From Paucibacter sp. Y2R2-4 (GTDB lineage Bacteria; Pseudomonadota; Gammaproteobacteria; Burkholderiales; Burkholderiaceae_C), in assembly GCF_025717535.1 (NCBI RefSeq), contig NZ_JAJIRO010000001.1:1116001-1180000 (forward strand): 64,000 nt of DNA, given 5' to 3'. The translations under genes were made by a program, and so were the position numbers. How positions within the stretch are numbered: the stretch's first letter is position 1; every line of letters starts with the position of its first letter. The notes beneath the pieces were generated by a model. That model saw only the letters and a list, made by a program, of their open reading frames with translations, did no database searches and was not told the DNA's origin. Shown one piece after another: positions 62,089-64,000 of the stretch.

Positions 62089-64000
62089 ATGCGTGAAGGC
62101 TCTGCCACCCTGATTCGCCGCGAAGACTATGTCGCGCCCGCTTTTTGGATCCGCACCGTTGATCTGACGTTTGATCTGGACCCGGCCAAGACCCTGGTCA
62201 CCGCCAAGATGCAGCTCGAGCGCAATAGCGCCGTGGCGCACGGCCCGCTGCGCTTGCACGGCGAAGAGCTGAACATCTTGCGCGTCTTGATCAATGGCGA
62301 GAGCGTGTCTTTCCGCCAAGACGGCAATGAGCTGGTGATCGACAACGCGCCCGACGCCGACTTTGCGCTGGAGCTGCGCAACACCTGCGCACCGGAGAAG
62401 AACACCACGCTGTCTGGCCTCTACACCTCGGGCGGCAGCTTCTTCACCCAGTGCGAGGCCGAAGGCTTCCGCCGCATCACCTATTTCTTGGACCGCCCCG
62501 ATGTGATGGCCGTCTACACCGTGCTGCTGCGCGCCGACAAGGCCAAGTATCCGGTGCTGCTGAGCAATGGCAATTTGCTGGAGTCGGGCGATCTCGAGAA
62601 CGGCAAGCACTTCGCCAAATGGCATGACCCCTTCCCCAAGCCGAGCTATTTGTTCGCCTTGGTGGCGGGCGACCTGGTGGCGCGCGAGCAGCGCGTGCGC
62701 ACCCGCGCCGGCAAAGACCATTTGTTGCAGGTCTATGTGCGCCGTGGTGACCTGGAAAAGACCGAGCACGCGATGAACTCGCTGATCGCCTCCATGGTCT
62801 GGGATGAAGCGCGCTTCAACCTGCCGCTGGATCTGGAACGCTTCATGGTGGTCGGCGTGTCCGACTTCAATATGGGCGCGATGGAAAACAAGGGCCTGAA
62901 TATCTTCAACACCAGCGCCCTGCTGGCCTCCGCCGCCACCGCCACCGATGCCGACTTTGGCCGCATCGAATCGATCGTGGCGCATGAGTACTTCCACAAC
63001 TGGACCGGCAACCGCGTCACCTGCCGCGACTGGTTCCAGCTCTCGCTGAAAGAAGGCCTGACCGTCTTCCGCGACCAAGAGTTCAGCATGGATATGGCCG
63101 CCACGCCGAGCGCGCGCGCCGTCTGCCGCATCCAAGACGTGCGCGGCCTGCGCGCCATGCAGTTCCCCGAGGACTCCGGCGCCATGGCCCACCCAGTGCG
63201 CCCGGACAGCTACGTCGAGATCAACAACTTCTACACCTCGACCATTTACGACAAGGGCTCGGAAGTGGTGCGCATGTACCAAACCCTGGTCGGCCGCGCC
63301 GGCTTTGAGGCGGGCATGAAGCTCTACTTCGAGCGCCATGACGGCCAGGCCGTGACCTGCGACGACTTCGCCGCCGCCATCGCCGATGCCAACCCCGGCT
63401 CGCAGCTGACGGTGCGCCTGGACGCCTTCAAGCGCTGGTACTCGCAAGCCGGCACGCCCCGCGTCCAGGCACGCGGCAGCTATGACGCCGCCGCTCAAAC
63501 CTACACCTTGACGCTGAGCCAGCACACCCCCGCCACGCCGGGCCAAGACCACAAGCTGCCGCAAGTGATCCCGGTGGCCATGGGTCTCTTGAGTGCCGAG
63601 GGTCAGGCCTTGCCTTTGCAGTTGCAAGGCGAAGCGGAAGCCGCCAGTGCTGATCGCGTGTTGGTCTTGGACCAGGCCGAACAGAGCTTTGTCTTCATCA
63701 ACGTGGCGAGCATCCCGGTGCCCTCTTTGCTGCGCGGCTTCTCGGCCCCGGTGGTGCTGGACGATGGTCTGAGCGACGCCGATCTGCTGGTGCTGCTCAA
63801 GTACGACAGCGACGCCTTCAACCGCTGGGAAGCCGGCCAACGCCTGGCGCTGAACCGCATTCTGGCGGCGCTGCGCAGCGGCACCGCCCTGCAATTGGAC
63901 GAAGCCTATCTGGACGCAATGCGCGCCGTGCTGCGCCATCCGCAGCTGGATTCCGCCTTCAAGGAGTTGGCCCTGACCTTGCCGGCTGAAAGCTATATCG
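62089..64000 (+). CDS. pepN: Aminopeptidase N, 3'-truncated by the window
   Basis: Zinc M1 aminopeptidase that removes N-terminal residues from peptides in the cytosol. Open to the last base of the window; about 637 of an expected 880 or so residues are present. Start ATG 62089 (MREGSATLIRREDY) has AAGG at the right spacing; ATG 62080 is too close to it. GAMEN exopeptidase motif near residue 263, zinc motif HEYFHNWTGNRVTCRDWFQLSLKEG near residue 299 (two His, then Glu), and the Tyr region NNFYTSTIYDKGSEVVRMYQ are all intact, as in E. coli PepN. Confidence 0.97.
   Translation, partial: MREGSATLIRREDYVAPAFWIRTVDLTFDLDPAKTLVTAKMQLERNSAVAHGPLRLHGEELNILRVLINGESVSFRQDGNELVIDNAPDADFALELRNTCAPEKNTTLSGLYTSGGSFFTQCEAEGFRRITYFLDRPDVMAVYTVLLRADKAKYPVLLSNGNLLESGDLENGKHFAKWHDPFPKPSYLFALVAGDLVAREQRVRTRAGKDHLLQVYVRRGDLEKTEHAMNSLIASMVWDEARFNLPLDLERFMVVGVSDFNMGAMENKGLNIFNTSALLASAATATDADFGRIESIVAHEYFHNWTGNRVTCRDWFQLSLKEGLTVFRDQEFSMDMAATPSARAVCRIQDVRGLRAMQFPEDSGAMAHPVRPDSYVEINNFYTSTIYDKGSEVVRMYQTLVGRAGFEAGMKLYFERHDGQAVTCDDFAAAIADANPGSQLTVRLDAFKRWYSQAGTPRVQARGSYDAAAQTYTLTLSQHTPATPGQDHKLPQVIPVAMGLLSAEGQALPLQLQGEAEAASADRVLVLDQAEQSFVFINVASIPVPSLLRGFSAPVVLDDGLSDADLLVLLKYDSDAFNRWEAGQRLALNRILAALRSGTALQLDEAYLDAMRAVLRHPQLDSAFKELALTLPAESYI

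Overview
The window reads as one contiguous piece of chromosome from a GC-rich betaproteobacterium, most likely Burkholderiales near Roseateles, Paucibacter or Kinneretia. That placement is an inference from protein flavour, codon use and gene mix, not from a marker search. I see no prophage, insertion sequence, CRISPR array or rRNA. There is one tRNA gene, tRNA-Gly(CCC), and one recoded gene, prfB with its +1 frameshift.

Layout. 1-8 kb: the 3' part of a peptide-type ABC binding protein, an AraC regulator divergent from the alkane hydroxylase alkB, an alanine/glycine:cation symporter, a hairpin-dense gap and dctA. 7.6-12.3 kb (minus strand): etfB, etfA, an acyl-CoA dehydrogenase and a nitronate monooxygenase, an acyl-oxidation module with two operator-like dyads. 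12.4-19.2 kb: murI, then a minus-strand set made of a YfiN-like diguanylate cyclase, a TonB receptor and a YfiR-like protein, and upstream of it a cytosolic receiver/histidine kinase with its LuxR-type response regulator. 19.4-29.3 kb: a chemotaxis operon (CheZ-like protein, CheY, CheA, MCP, CheW, MCP, MCP). 29.3-43 kb: an FtsX/YbbP-type permease, an extradiol dioxygenase, tRNA-Gly, a secreted AA10 lytic polysaccharide monooxygenase, a receiver-TPR protein, a 5'-nucleotidase lipoprotein, a second TonB receptor with a long regulated leader, and a succinate-semialdehyde dehydrogenase. 43-48 kb: alaS, a UPF0149 protein, a SET-domain protein and a GNAT. 48-52 kb: a 298-bp structured element, a small secreted protein, and gbsR-cydA-cydB. 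52-64 kb: hydrolases, GNATs, a DUF2975/HTH pair with two exported or anchored unknowns, an acyl-CoA synthetase, arsC, small membrane proteins, prfB and the 5' part of pepN.

How the genes fit together. The window suggests an aerobic, motile heterotroph that oxidises alkanes and acyl-CoAs (alkB, acyl-CoA dehydrogenase with ETF, acyl-CoA synthetase), takes up dicarboxylates and amino acids, attacks chitin-like polymers (the oxidase) and keeps a bd-type quinol oxidase under a GbsR/MarR-type regulator. Much of it is signalling: chemotaxis, c-di-GMP and two-component genes together cover about 12-29 kb.

The most unusual feature is the intergenic element at 48030-48327. It holds two inverted copies of one structured unit. 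Two sequence boxes (16 and 18 bases) are identical between the copies, while the paired stems around and between them differ in sequence yet still pair. That is the pattern of compensatory change expected of a structured RNA or a structured repeat family. I do not recognise it as a described family.
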